Assembly: GCA_022702705.1 (NCBI GenBank)
Contig: CM040421.1
Location: forward strand, 54,915,740 to 54,979,739
Source of the DNA: Papilionanthe hookeriana x Papilionanthe teres
Taxonomy: Eukaryota > Streptophyta > Magnoliopsida > Asparagales > Orchidaceae
Direction of reading: 5' to 3'
DNA length: 64,000 bases
Shown here: piece after piece, positions 22,836 through 33,735 of the stretch
Numbering within the stretch: position 1 is the stretch's first letter
How the letters are laid out: every line of letters starts with the position of its first letter
Position numbers and translations under genes: made by a program
Notes under the pieces: generated by a model
The model's input: the letters and a program-made list of their open reading frames with translations, nothing else
Told to the model about the DNA's origin: nothing
Databases searched by the model: none

Positions 22836-24420
22836 ATCAGAAGAAAGTGCTACTGTAATAAAAGAAACTCCCGAGAAAGAAGTCCAACAGTCATCACATG
22901 ACAACCGCGAAACCGTCTCGAAGAGACACCTCGAGGATGCTATAGGAAAGCTAAGGACGGATATCCGACGGTTGGCGAAAGAAAGAGGAGAAAAGTTGAA
23001 AAATGAAGTTGATTCATCAGAGTTCATGGATGATGAGTATGCCGAGATCAATATGGTTGAGACTCGAGCATCATCAGCTTCGCAAGGTGCTCTGGCAGCT
23101 GCAGAAAGAGATAAACCAGAAGTGATGAGAGCACAGCTTCGGGAAAGAGATGACACAATTTCCCTGATGGCAAAGAGGATGGAAGAGATGGGCTGTCTGC
23201 TTTAGCCACTCTCCGAGTCGAGTACAACCTCGAAAGAAACACCCCAGGGATCATCCATATTGCAGATGGAGGAAAAGAGATCACATCCGTCAATGGAGAT
23301 GGGCCACCAAAGAAGGATTCTACACAGAGTATGATTCCCGAAAAGGACATTAAAAAAATGGTAGAACAGCAGGTGCGAGAAGCCTTAGCATAATCTAAGA
23401 GCGGAGCATCTATTCATATGGGTAGACCTTACCCGAAGAGTTCGATGCGGTCCAATACCCGAAAGGCTTCGTATCACTTCGTTTAAGACTTTTGATGGAA
23501 CGGGAAACCCCCGGCAGCATGTCGCACATTTTCGTGCTAGTTGCTGCAATTCCGGTGGGAGTGATGCTTTACTCTTTCGTCAGTTCGTCAGCAGTTTGTC
23601 AGGGATCACCTTTGACTGGTACGCATAATTGTCAAATGGTTCAGTTAAGACCTTTACAGAGTTAGAAAACCTCTTCATTAATCGGTTTGCCGGGGCACGG
23701 CACCACATCACCATCGGTGATCTAGTGGTGGAGCACTAGAAACCGAACGAGACTTTAGTGGATTACATACTTCGATGGAGGAACTTAAGCATGAAGTGTG
23801 AACCACAGCTTCTAGAACAGCATGCAGTTGGCATCTTGCTTAAGAGTATCCATGGCCTGATAGCACTCTCCATAAAGGATTTACAATAAAGGCTTTCGAG
23901 AAGTTGCTTAGCAAGGCTGGGTGCTTGCAAGAAGAGGCAAAGCAATTAAGTTTCGTGGACAAGAATGATAAGCAGAAGCCCGTAAAAGCATTTGAAAAGA
24001 AATCCGGAATCGTCGCTGTAGTAGATAAGGGCAAGCAGCCGGTTCAGATACAGCCAGAGCGGCCACAACCTAGTTATCAACCACCGCAACGGACATACCA
24101 ACAACCGCAACAGATCTATCAGCAACCTCAGCAGGGTTATCAACAGTGTCGACGGAGCTATTAGTCACCTCAGCATTATGAATAATTGCCTCGTCCACAG
24201 TGTACCCTGAAAGATTTTCTGAATAAGGAATATCCATTCAAAACTGAAGCAGTAGCAAAGTTGTTCCGCAGTTTAATGAAAACACCAGATTTTCAGCTAC
24301 CAGAGCCCAAGAGGCCAGAAGAAGTCAACAAGAAAGATCATCCAAACTATTGCCCTTACCACCGGATGCTCGGGCACAAGATAGAGGATTGCATCACTTT
24401 CAAGAGTTAGATTGACGACA
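22836..24420 (+). pseudogene. Gag of Ogre internal region 1
   Basis: The N-terminal half is highly charged with a likely coiled coil (L-E-D-A-I-G-K-L-R-T-D-I-R-R, then R-E-R-D-D-T-I-S). The retrotransposon gag domain at about 23480-23890 has F-K-T-F-D-G-T-G-N-P-R-Q-H, F-D-W-Y-A, N-R-F-A-G-A-R-H-H and D-Y-I-L-R-W-R-N-L. A Pro/Gln-rich repeat (Y-Q-Q-P-Q-Q) lies at 24060-24160. A Zn-knuckle-like motif C-P-Y-H-R-M-L-G-H-K-I-E-D-C follows at about 24350-24395. Several TAG stops (for example near 23390, 23627, 23740) and frameshifts inactivate it. Confidence 0.85.
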
Positions 24421-25216
24421 ATCTCCGGAAAGGGAACATAACGATCCCGAAAAAATACATGAAGGAACCCCAAAAAGGAGGTTCCGTCAATGTTATCTCG
24501 ACGGATCCTATTGTTCCGATAAACCCGTATATGACCGATGATGGATAGAGTACCGTATGGACAAAGTCTTCAAAGAAAATTTTGGATCACATCCAGATCG
24601 CTCCGGTACGCGCTTCAACTTAGAGTTTGAAACCTGCCGAGCCGGCACTATCGCTTGCGATCGAAGAACCGCCCCAGAAGGAGGAGAAATCGTGGAAGAG
24701 AAGAAAACTGAGGCTTCGAAGGGTAGACTAGGGGCTGCTTATCCTAGGTTGGTTATTTCCGATTTGAGGGAGAAATCCCTCGAACCTCTGAATCTATATG
24801 ATTATTTGCTCGCCCCGGAGGGATCTTATAATGATAAGAGTTTTGGTGTTGGCTACGTTTTGACTGTTTCTAACGATTACGTAACTAACGACAACCAACC
24901 TAATCCGGATCTCGATTCCAATATAAATAACAATTCTCAAATCATACTAAACCTCGATGACCACGATGAAGAAGATGTTCACAAAGGAGGCTACAAAGCT
25001 CAACAAGCAACGAGTCCATTTATGAATTTCGAGGAGCTCCAATCGCGATAGAATTAGAGTTATCGGATTATGAAGCAACTCCAGAAGAGCCGGTTGTTCC
25101 AATTCAAGGGAAACATCGGCAGATCCAGCACCAGACTCAGAACAAGTAACTGAAGTCAACCTAAGAAGCGAAAAAGTTCTACCTCCGAGAATGGGTCCAA
25201 AGGATAAAGGAAAGTA
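24421..25216 (+). pseudogene. Ogre gag-protease linker, internal region 1
   Basis: It includes an open stretch of about 164 codons (24557-25051) rich in Asp, Asn and Glu (N-L-D-D-H-D-E-E-D), with L-V-I-S-D-L-R-E-K-S-L near its middle. I recognise no enzyme motif. It lies between the zinc knuckle of Gag and protease, in the place where Tat-group polyproteins have a variable acidic linker. Confidence 0.5.
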
Positions 25217-26074
25217 GTGGTTGCTCAGGAGGAGCCAACCCCAGCAGAGGAATTGCCCATTCAGGAAGAAACCGAGGAACATAGTAATAAAGTGGATTAT
25301 AACGTACTTGCCCATCTTAGGAAGCTACCAGCCAAACCAAGCATATACGACGCTCTGATCCTGTCAAAGGAGATGAGGGAAGCTCTAATCAAGGCTCTAC
25401 TTGATCCAGAGATTTGTTTAGCTCAAATGGCCGGTAATTCCTTCGTCGAGGTTTGCTCGTTAAAAGAACAACGAGGTGTTACCTTCACGGACAATGATCT
25501 ATTGCGGGAACAGTCGATCACAACCGACCGTTGTACATTTCGATCACTTATTGGAAAGTTTACGCTCTCCGGAGTGTTGGTTGATTCGGGAGCATCAATC
25601 AACATAATGAATCTTCAGACGCTAGCATATTTGGAAATTGATGCTCGTGAGCTTGAAGCAGACAACATGTTACTAAGAGGCTTCAATCAGAAAGGAGAAA
25701 GAGCCCTTGGATCGATAACACTACTAATGAAGACTGGTGATTTAGCAAAGACAACCGCAAAATTCCATATAATTGATTACGAGACATCGTTCGACGCTCT
25801 CTTGGGTCGGCCATGGATCCATGAAAACCAGATGGTATCGTCGTCTCTGCACCAGTGCATAAAATATTATGAAGGAGGGGAGCAGTGTATCAATGGTGAT
25901 TTGCAACAGTTCTCCGTGCATGAAATCAGAATTCACAAAGATGTAGCCTACTACGCGCCTCCGAAGAAAACAATCTTCTCCAGAAATGTCATACCAAATG
26001 AAGCAAAAGAAGTGCAAGACGATGAAGAGCCTGAAATTCTAGTCCAACAGTTACTCACCACTGCCTTACGGTGA
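25217..26074 (+). pseudogene. Aspartic protease of Ogre internal region 1
   Basis: This is an open frame of 285 codons. The active site is L-V-D-S-G-A-S-I-N-I-M (residues about 121-131), and the second half has F-D-A-L-L-G-R-P-W-I-H followed by S-S-L-H-Q-C-I-K-Y, typical of Tat-group proteases. This is the longest intact domain of the complex. In the live element it was surely part of Gag-Pro-Pol; the next stretch (26075-26670) is a basic/acidic linker with R-G-R-G-R-G and a stop near 26330. Confidence 0.88.
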
Positions 26075-26673
26075 GATGGTGAAGGTTTCTCCAGAACTCG
26101 CACTCGAGGTCGAGGCCGGGGACGAGGTTGTGGAAGAGACGTTGGAACAGTTGGACAGAAGAAACTAGTCATCGACGTTGATTGGGAGAATGGTTCCGAA
26201 GAAGAAGAAATCAAGAAAGAAGCAGCGGCGATAAGTCAGAAGAAACCCCAGTTCAAGATCTCTCTCGAAGATGAAAAGAATGAAGAATATAAATCAATTA
26301 CGAGAAGATTAACCACTATGTACATACTATGACCCTAACCCCGATCCACCCTAATAAGGTCGAGGGTATGATGGTCAAGGAAGTGTATGGTGGTGGTACT
26401 AAACCAATAAAGTTTTTCCGAGGTGCTTCTTCCAAAACTGAAAATGATGTACAATTTGAAGATGTTGCTTCATCTGAACTAATGGAACTGCCTTTTGAGT
26501 GGTACTCTATCTGTGTTCAAAATTTAATTTAACGTGGTGTCTTACCTCGACGATGGACAAAAGGTCAATCACAACACTTTGAAAAATTATGGAATAATAC
26601 CAGTCGGCCTCCCAATTCAAAGCATGGTCGCGGATTCGGCACAGTAGCACCGGCTGATGACTCAGAATTTTGC

Positions 26674-27504
26674 TTGGTTTTCACTTGCGAGCCTAATGAA
26701 GACTGCTTGGAAGCTTCAGAAGATCTCGAAGATCTACTAATCGGAGACGCTCCACCAGAATTCAAAGAAGAAATTAAATCTACAATAGACGAGTTAATGG
26801 AAGTTAACTTAGGTACTAGCGAAGAGCCTAGGCCGACCTTTGTTAGCTCCTTACTCAATAAAGAAAACTCAGAAAACATAATCAAGCTATTAATGGAGTT
26901 CAAGGACTGTTTTTCTTGGAGTTATGATGAAATGCCTGGATTAGCTCCAGAGGTTGCAATTCACAGGCTAGGAGTGGATCACACTGCTGTTCCAGTCAGA
27001 CAAGCTCCGAGAAGAATGCGTCTAGAGATTGAATAACAAGTAATAGCTGAAGTTAAGAAGCTAATAGACGCTAAATTTATCCGTGAAGAGCAATACCCGA
27101 CTTGGTTAGCCGGTGTGGTACCGGTCGGAAAGAAGAATGGTCGGATCGAGAATGCGTGGATTTCGAGAGATTTGAATAAAGCATGTCCAAAGGATGAATT
27201 CCCTCTAACAATTCCAGAACTGATGATCAACATCGCTTCGACACATGAAATCTTCTCTTTCATGGATGGATCATTAGAATACAACCAGATAAAGATGACA
27301 CCAGAAGATGAAAAGCTCACGGCCTTCAGAACGCCAATTGGAGTGTACTACTACACAGTGATGCCATTTAGATTGAAGAACACAGGAGCAACCTACCAAA
27401 GAGCAATGAAGAGGAATTTTGATGATCTCATTCACAACCAAGTCGAGTGTTACGTGCATGATGTGGTCATCAAGAGCAAATTAAAGGAAGAATCACTTGT
27501 ATGA
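26674..27504 (+). pseudogene. Reverse transcriptase of Ogre internal region 1
   Basis: Two open parts (26674-27036, 27115-27504) join through an in-frame TAA. Motifs are F-S-W-S-Y-D-E-M-P-G, W-L-A-G-V-V-P-V, R-D-L-N-K-A-C-P-K-D, F-S-F-M-D-G, F-R-T-P-I-G-V-Y-Y and A-T-Y-Q-R-A-M. The catalytic YVDD box reads Y-V-H-D, with CAT for GAT at 27457-27459, and the usual M-P-F-G-L-K is M-P-F-R-L-K. Either change would be expected to abolish or cripple polymerisation. A frameshift follows at about 27500. Confidence 0.9.
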
Positions 27505-27561
27505 TTTGAGAATTGTTTTTGAGCGATTAAGACAATATAACCTTAAGATAAATCCCCTGAA

Positions 27562-28298
27562 ATGCGCCTTCGGCTTCACCTCTGGGAATTCTTAGGGTTT
27601 GTCATCCGACATCGTGGAATTGAAATTGATCCGGAGAAGATTAAAGCTATCTTAGAAATGCTACCTCTCAAGGAAAATTGGCATATCTTCGACGCTTCAT
27701 CTCGAACTTGTCAGGTAGGTGTCAGCCCTTCTCGACATTGGTTAAAAAGGATGTCAAATTCATTTGGGAAGAGAAATGTCAGCGGACCTTCGAGGACATT
27801 AAGCAGTATTTAATGACACCTCCTGTCTTAACAACCCCAGTCTCGGGTAGACCGTTGATACTTTATACTGCGGCTTTAGACGACTCTCTCGGAGCCCTGT
27901 TAACCCAGGTCAATGATGAGGGAAAAGAAAACGTGCTCTATTACCTAAGCCATCGTCTAATTCCGAAGGAAGTAAAGTATCCTCCTATTGAGAAGCATTG
28001 TTTGGCCCTGATCTTCGCCTCTCAAAAGCTCAGGCATTACATGTTTTCTCATAAAGTCAACCTTATTTCGAAGGTTAACCCATTGCAATATTTGATGACT
28101 CGCCCTACACTCTCCGGCAGACTTGCCAGGTGGTCAATGATACTATTGCAATTTGATATAACTTTCATTCCTCTTCGTGACGTAAAGGGACAAGTCCTAG
28201 CAGACTTCCTCGCAGCACACCCTTTACCAGCAGAGTCGCCTCGCAATGATGACTTACCAGATGAGCAAATAAAGAGCTTAGAAGACCCCGATGATTAG
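27562..28298 (+). pseudogene. RT connection and first RNase H of Ogre internal region 1
   Basis: The first part (27562-27700) has F-L-G-F-V-I-R-H-R-G-I-E-I-D-P-E-K, then a frameshift to the open segment 27678-28298: Y-L-R-R-F-I-S-N-L, T-P-P-V-L, L-Y-T-A-A-L-D-D-S-L-G-A-L-L, Y-Y-L-S-H-R and L-A-R-W-S-M-I-L-L-Q-F-D. This is the gypsy-type RNase H, with the first Asp of the usual site replaced (T-A-A), as in many Tat elements where it is degenerate. It ends with A-D-F-L-A-A-H-P. Confidence 0.85.
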
Positions 28299-28635
28299 CG
28301 TTGGGAAGTATACTTCGACGGAGCATCTTCAGTACAGAAAGAAAAAGAATCGCAAAATGATAGTGCCCGGTAAGGCAGGAATCGGACTAATCTTTATAAC
28401 ACCAGAGCGGGGGATGTTAAGGTACTCCTACCATTTAACAGAGCCGTGTACGAACAACGAAGCAGAATACGAAGCTCTCATAACAGGATTGGAATTAACC
28501 ATTCAGATGGGAATAACAAATATCAATATCTACGGAGATTCACAGTTGATCATTCAGCAAGTTGCGGGACAGTACAGAATACTGAAGCCAAGACTCGAGC
28601 AGTACTTTCAGTACGCCATGAAATTGTTGGAGTAA
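28299..28635 (+). pseudogene. Second, archaeal-type RNase H of Ogre internal region 1
   Basis: After a TAG comes W-E-V-Y-F-D-G-A-S-S (first acidic residue), then a frameshift, then G-I-G-L-I-F-I-T-P-E, L-T-E-P-C-T-N-N-E-A-E-Y-E-A-L (Glu) and N-I-Y-G-D-S-Q-L-I-I-Q-Q (Asp). An additional RNase H of this kind after the native one is a hallmark of the Tat/Ogre group. It ends at TAA 28633-28635 and the trace continues in other frames to integrase. Confidence 0.85.
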
Positions 28636-28899
28636 ATTCCAAATGTAACGATCTACAAGATTCCCAGGAGAGAAAATACTCTTATAGATGCGTTAGCCCG
28701 CCTTGCAAAAGAATTTGCCTGCTTACAGGATGAGTCAGTTGAAATGTCAGTTCAGGGACGGCAGATTCTCTCACAGCTCGACATGGATACAATACACAAA
28801 TCAGAAAAAGCAGAAGAAACAATTGCGACGAATGACGAGAAAATACGGAAGATCGGCGGCGGCCATTAATAGAATACTTGCAAACGGGAAACCTACGGA

Positions 28900-30110
28900 C
28901 GATAAGTCTTTAGCTCATCAAATCGAGAAAAGAACTCGTCTTACGCATTAATAAACAACACGTTATACGAGAAGGTCTTTTGATCGGATGTGGCTAAGAT
29001 GCTGAGCGGGTCCGAGGCTCGTGAAATTGTTAAAGAAGTACACTCAGGACTCTGTAGCGCTCATCAATCGGGTCCGAAGATGAAAATGAAGATTAAAAGA
29101 TTAGGGTACTACTGACCCTCAATGATGACCGATTGCATGAAAGTTGCCAAGAGTTGTCACCAATGCCAAGTGCATGGAGTGGTTCTACATCAACCTCCAA
29201 ATGTGTTACATCCTACAATTGCATCGTGGCCATTTGAATGTTGGGGCACAGATATTGTGGGTTCGATAAAATCGCCTTCTTCAAGAGGACATCGCTTCAT
29301 TCTTGCAGCTAAAGATTACTTTTCCAAGTGGGCAGAGGCAGTACCGCTCAGAGAAGTAAAGGCACATCATGTGTTGCAGTTCTTCAAGAATCAAGTTGTC
29401 TACCGTTTCGGAGTGCCGCGTAGAATCATTTCAGATAATGGGTCCGTGTCAAGAGTACGAAGATCAACAATTTTATCAGAAGACAAGGGATTGATTGGCG
29501 TTCTTTGACAATTTATTACCCAAGAGCAAACGGCTTGGCCGAGGCATTTAATAAAACTCTCGTCCAAATCCTAAAGAAAACCTTGGGCGACAACAAAAGA
29601 AATTGGCACGAGAAGTTGTTAGAAGCCTTATGGGCCTACAGGACGACTTTCAGAACTCCTACCCAGTCTACACCTTACGCTCTAGTGTACGGGTCTGAGG
29701 CTGTTTTACCCTTAGAGGTTCAGCTTCCCTCACTCAGAATTGGAGTTGCAGAAAAGATCACTACAGAAGAAAATGCCAAATTATGATTGGAGGAATTGGA
29801 AAGCTTGGAAGGAAAAAGAATTTCAGCACAGCAGAATTTGGAACTGTTTCAAGCCAAGATGATCCAAGCTCATGATAAACTGGTTCGTCCAAGGACATTT
29901 AAAGTCAGTGACTTGGTTCTAGTTCTCAGAAGATATATTCTTGCACACCGCAAGATAGGAGGTAAATTTGAACCATCATGGGAAGGGCCATTCATGGTCG
30001 AGACAGTCTACTCAGGAGGTTCCTACCAACTGGTGAACTGCCTTGGAGAACGATCTATGCTTCTAATCAATGGATGATATTTGAAGAAGTATTATGCAAC
30101 TTGATGTTTC
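28900..30110 (+). pseudogene. Integrase of Ogre internal region 1
   Basis: The zinc region has E-V-H-S-G-L-C-S-A-H-Q and S-C-H-Q-C-Q. The core has W-G-T-D-I-V-G (first Asp), R-R-I-I-S-D-N-G-S (second Asp) and Y-P-R-A-N-G-L-A-E-A-F-N-K-T-L (Glu), then A-L-W-A-Y-R-T-T-F-R-T-P and G-S-E-A-V-L-P-L-E-V. The C-terminal domain has V-S-D-L-V-L-V-L-R and W-E-G-P-F-M-V. All catalytic acids are present. Stops lie near 29115, 29506 and 29784, and a frame change near 29440-29510 removes part of the core, so the copy is broken. Confidence 0.9.
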
Positions 30111-30615
30111 GAAGGATGAACTTTAAAAATGAGGTCTCATTCCTAGAAGCACGGGTAGAGTAATCATTTGCGACTGGGTCCGAACCCAAAACATAAAAAA
30201 AAATGGATGATAAAAAAGAAAATCATTAACAAAAAATGTGTTAAAAAAATCTGAATGTCAAAACAAACTACAAATAAACACGAATTATAAATAAATGTGA
30301 ACCCTAAATTGAAAATCGAGCTAAAATCAAATCACAACAAGCAACTAAGACAAATTCCTGAATCTGAAATCCCCAGCCTTCGGCTATTCTCAAATCTCTT
30401 TTTGACTCTCCATATTTCATTCCCTCTTTTGAGAAGGTCGGTCGAATCTATCGACACGAGAACCACGAAAATTTTCGATTTGGTTCGATGGCATGGATTC
30501 ATATCCTTTGCTAAATAATCAGACTTTGATCGATCCTCGTGGGATGTGAAACACTTTCACGTCTCATTCCAAATCTTCCGCTAAACTCAAATCTCCACAG
30601 TAATTTTCAACCCTT

Positions 30616-30978
30616 TAAACCTTCGAGACTGGAACCAGATTTCAGTTCTCTTTAAACCTTCGGGAATGGAACCAGAATCCAGTTCTCTTTAAAACCTTCG
30701 AGACTGGAACCAGATTCCAGTTCTCTTTAAACCTTCGAGACTGGAACCAGATTCCAGTTCTCTTTAAACCTTCGAGACTGGAACTAGATTTCAGTTCTCT
30801 TTAAACCTTCGAGACTGGTACTAAATTCGAGTTCTCTCCTTTCAAGGTCGGTACCAAATTTCGACTCTCTTTCGGGGTTGATACCAAATTTCAACTCTTT
30901 AAACCTCCGAGGAAGGTACCTAAATTCCAGTTCTCTTCGCAATCCCGAGGTTGGAACCTAGGTTCCAATTCTCATTTC
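30616..30978 (+). repeat. 37-bp tandem hairpin repeat, about 10 units
   Basis: Units begin ACCTTCGAGACTGGAACC at 30619, 30656, 30694, 30731, 30768 and 30805 (spacing 37-38), followed by about four diverged units. Each good unit can fold: GAGA-CTGGAA pairs with TTCCAG-TTCTC around a 5-base loop. The last unit contains the perfect palindrome TTGGAACCTAGGTTCCAA (30951-30968). Confidence 0.85.
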
Positions 30979-31294
30979 AAATCCAGATTTCCTTGAATTG
31001 ATTTTTTAAATTAAAACTCAATCGAAATTGAAACTCAGAACAAATCGAAATCTAAACTCACACATTAAAAAAACTCGGAATAGAAAATGAAATGAAATCT
31101 AAATCAAATTTCCCCAGATCTTATGATCTGGAATTCACCTCCTTCCCTTTTCCCCAGCGAGAGTTCACGGATCTCCAGTCTTAGAGATATACTCGATACT
31201 CCCCAGCGGAAATTTGTTTCTACTTTGTTCTAAGTGTGTCACTTAGACGCCTGTGTTGGTTTTGTTGATCTCTTCGGTCAACGCCAATACGCGC

Positions 31295-31315
31295 GGTGTG
31301 CTTGGTTAGCACACC
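31295..31315 (+). other. Perfect hairpin before the Ogre polypurine tract
   Basis: GGTGTGCT and AGCACACC are complementary 8-base arms with loop TGGTT, six bases before the tract at 31322. Confidence 0.6.
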
Positions 31316-31321
31316 ACACTT

Positions 31322-31335
31322 ATTGGGGGTCCATT
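31322..31335 (+). other. Polypurine tract of Ogre internal region 1
   Basis: ATTGGGGGTCCATT directly precedes the TGTTGACC start of LTR2. This is the expected site of plus-strand priming. Confidence 0.7.
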
Positions 31336-31931
31336 TGTTGACCTCATTTTTTATGAGGTCTTCTCTCTTCTCTATCCTTAGTACTTAGGATCTAACCTTA
31401 GGCTTTCCCTTTGACTATCTTAGAGGATTAGGGATGGCACCCACCATTTAGAAATTCAAACACCTCTTAACTCCCTTTAAACCCCACATGCCTGATTGTG
31501 AACCCCTAAGCCACTTGGAGGGTTAAGATCAAATGTAGAGATTTGAAGGATGAGTTCCCTATAGGACCCTTTGGCCTTAGGACTACCCTGGGTGGCCTGA
31601 TTTGGTGAAGGTTGACCTGCACACAATACACTTTCACACACATTCCAAATCCTAAAACCATTCATACCTAGCTTGACTTCCTGACTCATGTAGGTATATC
31701 ATATGGATGGTCCTCAACCCCTAAGCCCTTGGCTAAGAGGGTTAGGAACAACATAGTGAATGCCTCAAATGAGTCCTCTCATGGCTCTTATGGGCTTGAT
31801 ATGGCTTCATGGCTCAACCAAAGTGATTCCATTCAACTCAAACTTGATCAATCTTCATTTTTCCAAAATTTCAATTTTTGACCCCGGGGCCCTACACCCG
31901 CAAAACCTACCAAATGTCCTTGAAGCTACCC

Positions 31932-31989
31932 AAAATTTGCAAAAATTACCTAAATTACCCAAAATTTGCAAAAATTACCTAAATTACCC
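31932..31989 (+). repeat. 29-bp direct duplication in LTR2
   Basis: The unit AAAATTTGCAAAAATTACCT plus 9 more bases occurs twice in a row here and once in LTR1 (about 14518). It is a local slippage duplication. Confidence 0.8.
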
Positions 31990-33727
31990 AAAATTCCTCA
32001 AAACCAATCCTAAACATTTCCCACCATTCAAATTGATCATCCTTAGCTAAATATACCAAAATTTCCAAAAATACCCCCAATACCCTCCAAATACCCAAAA
32101 TGCCCTTTTAACCAAAAAATCCATAAATTCCAAAAATTCCCAAAAAATTCCAAAAATTCTCAAATATTCCCAATTTCATTTTATTCAACTACACCATAGG
32201 CAGATTTTGTCAATTTAACCAACTTTTACCAAAACCACCAATTTGACCCATTTTTTTAACCAAAGTAAGCCCAATGTCAAACCAAATCAACCCAATTGAC
32301 CTCAATGTTGATCCAATCCAATTCTAAATTTCAATTCAGTATCCCCAATATCAATTTAGACCAAATCTAATCCCAATTTGATTAACATTTGTTCCAATTC
32401 TAATTTGAAGCTTAAAGCCCAATTTTGGCCCATGACCTAAACTTAGCCCAAACTAACCCAACTCAACTCCAATTAACCCCAAATCTTTTCCTAAACCTTC
32501 CTAATATCCCCACAAACAAAATAATATCAAGATTTTCCCCAAATTTGAACCCAAACTCAACCCAAACCTAACCCAAAACCAAAATCCCTAATTTTGGCCT
32601 AAACCCACCATGAATCCAAATGGGCCCAAATCCCAAAATCAAAGCCCAACCAAAGTTGAAAACTCTTTGTAACACTCCCATAAATATTTCTCAACATTAA
32701 TTTTACATCAAATCTAACATTAGCCCAACCTTAGCCCAAGTTAGCCCAATTTGACCCACTTTGCCCCCCTTTACCAAAAAGTCCCAAATCAAACTCAATT
32801 CAACTCCAAATCACCTCAAATTTGTTTCAAATCACTCATGACACATCCCTAAACTAAACCCAACATTTGTTTGGCCAAATCCTCCACAAAATTTCCATCC
32901 ACCAATTTGTTTTCAAACCTAAAGGCCCACTTTCTTAAACCATTCTAAAAGCCGATTTTCACCGAATCCAAAAGGCCCAAAGTCGATCCAACGCCTACAT
33001 GACACTTTCACCTCATCATCCCTTTGATTTAAATCAATCCCTAAGTTTCAAATTCATCATTAAACTTTTCTAAACTAAGCCACATGCCAATTTCCCCTAA
33101 ATTCATCAAAAATACCAAAACCCTTTTTCATGAAACAAGCCAACCTTTTCTAAGCCAAATGTAAGCAAAATGTGAGCCATTTACAAGCCATATGAAGCCA
33201 TGAGAGTTTTGACACCTCACCTAGTCATTTATGGCAAGAAGAGGGGAGCCTTTCCTAAGCCTTCATTAATCCCTTTTAACCCAATTTATCTACACTCTAA
33301 ACCAAGTTTAGCCACATCACCTTGGATGGGGACTTCACCACCCCTTCCTAGCTGACCCAGAATGATTCTCCCTCGACCCAAAGTCGAAGCCTTGGAGAGG
33401 TGCACCTAGCCTAAACCATGCCTTGGACCAAATCGAGCCAAAATGAACCTTCCCCCTTACCACTTAAATCAAACCTCTTTACACTTGGCATTGGCCGATT
33501 GAACCCACAAACTTCGAGCCACGACCCTCCCGATCGGGATGGTGACTGACCACGGCCGGCCGGCCACCGGGTCGCCGGAAAACACCATGGTCGAGAGGTC
33601 TAAATGGATTCAAAATTCAATTTGAACAAGCCGAGTTGTTCCATGCCCGATGGCCATCTGCATGTTCTTCTCTTCACCGGAGTAGTTGATCCGAGCCATC
33701 GAACCCACAGGAGGCCACGGCCATAGC

Positions 33728-33735
33728 TATTTAAA
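33728..33735 (+). promoter_or_regulatory. Putative TATA box of Ogre LTR2
   Basis: TATTTAAA in the same context as in LTR1, about 2.4 kb from the LTR start. Confidence 0.5.

Larger units (their letters stand above)
30111..31335 (+). other. Ogre 3' untranslated region, internal region 1
   Basis: No coding sequence is supported. It holds a 37-bp tandem repeat (30616-30978), CTTC/CTCCCC-type runs, a perfect hairpin (31295-31315) and the polypurine tract. Ogre and Tat elements are known for hypervariable 3' UTRs with tandem repeats. Confidence 0.75.

Noticed and set aside
22824..23350. Ser-rich minus-strand frames over Ogre gag (also 40153-40650)
   Set aside because: They are antisense to the charged coiled-coil region of gag.
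30616..30978. Direct repeats that could be taken for a CRISPR array
   Set aside because: Units are contiguous with no unique spacers, and the setting is a plant retrotransposon 3' UTR.
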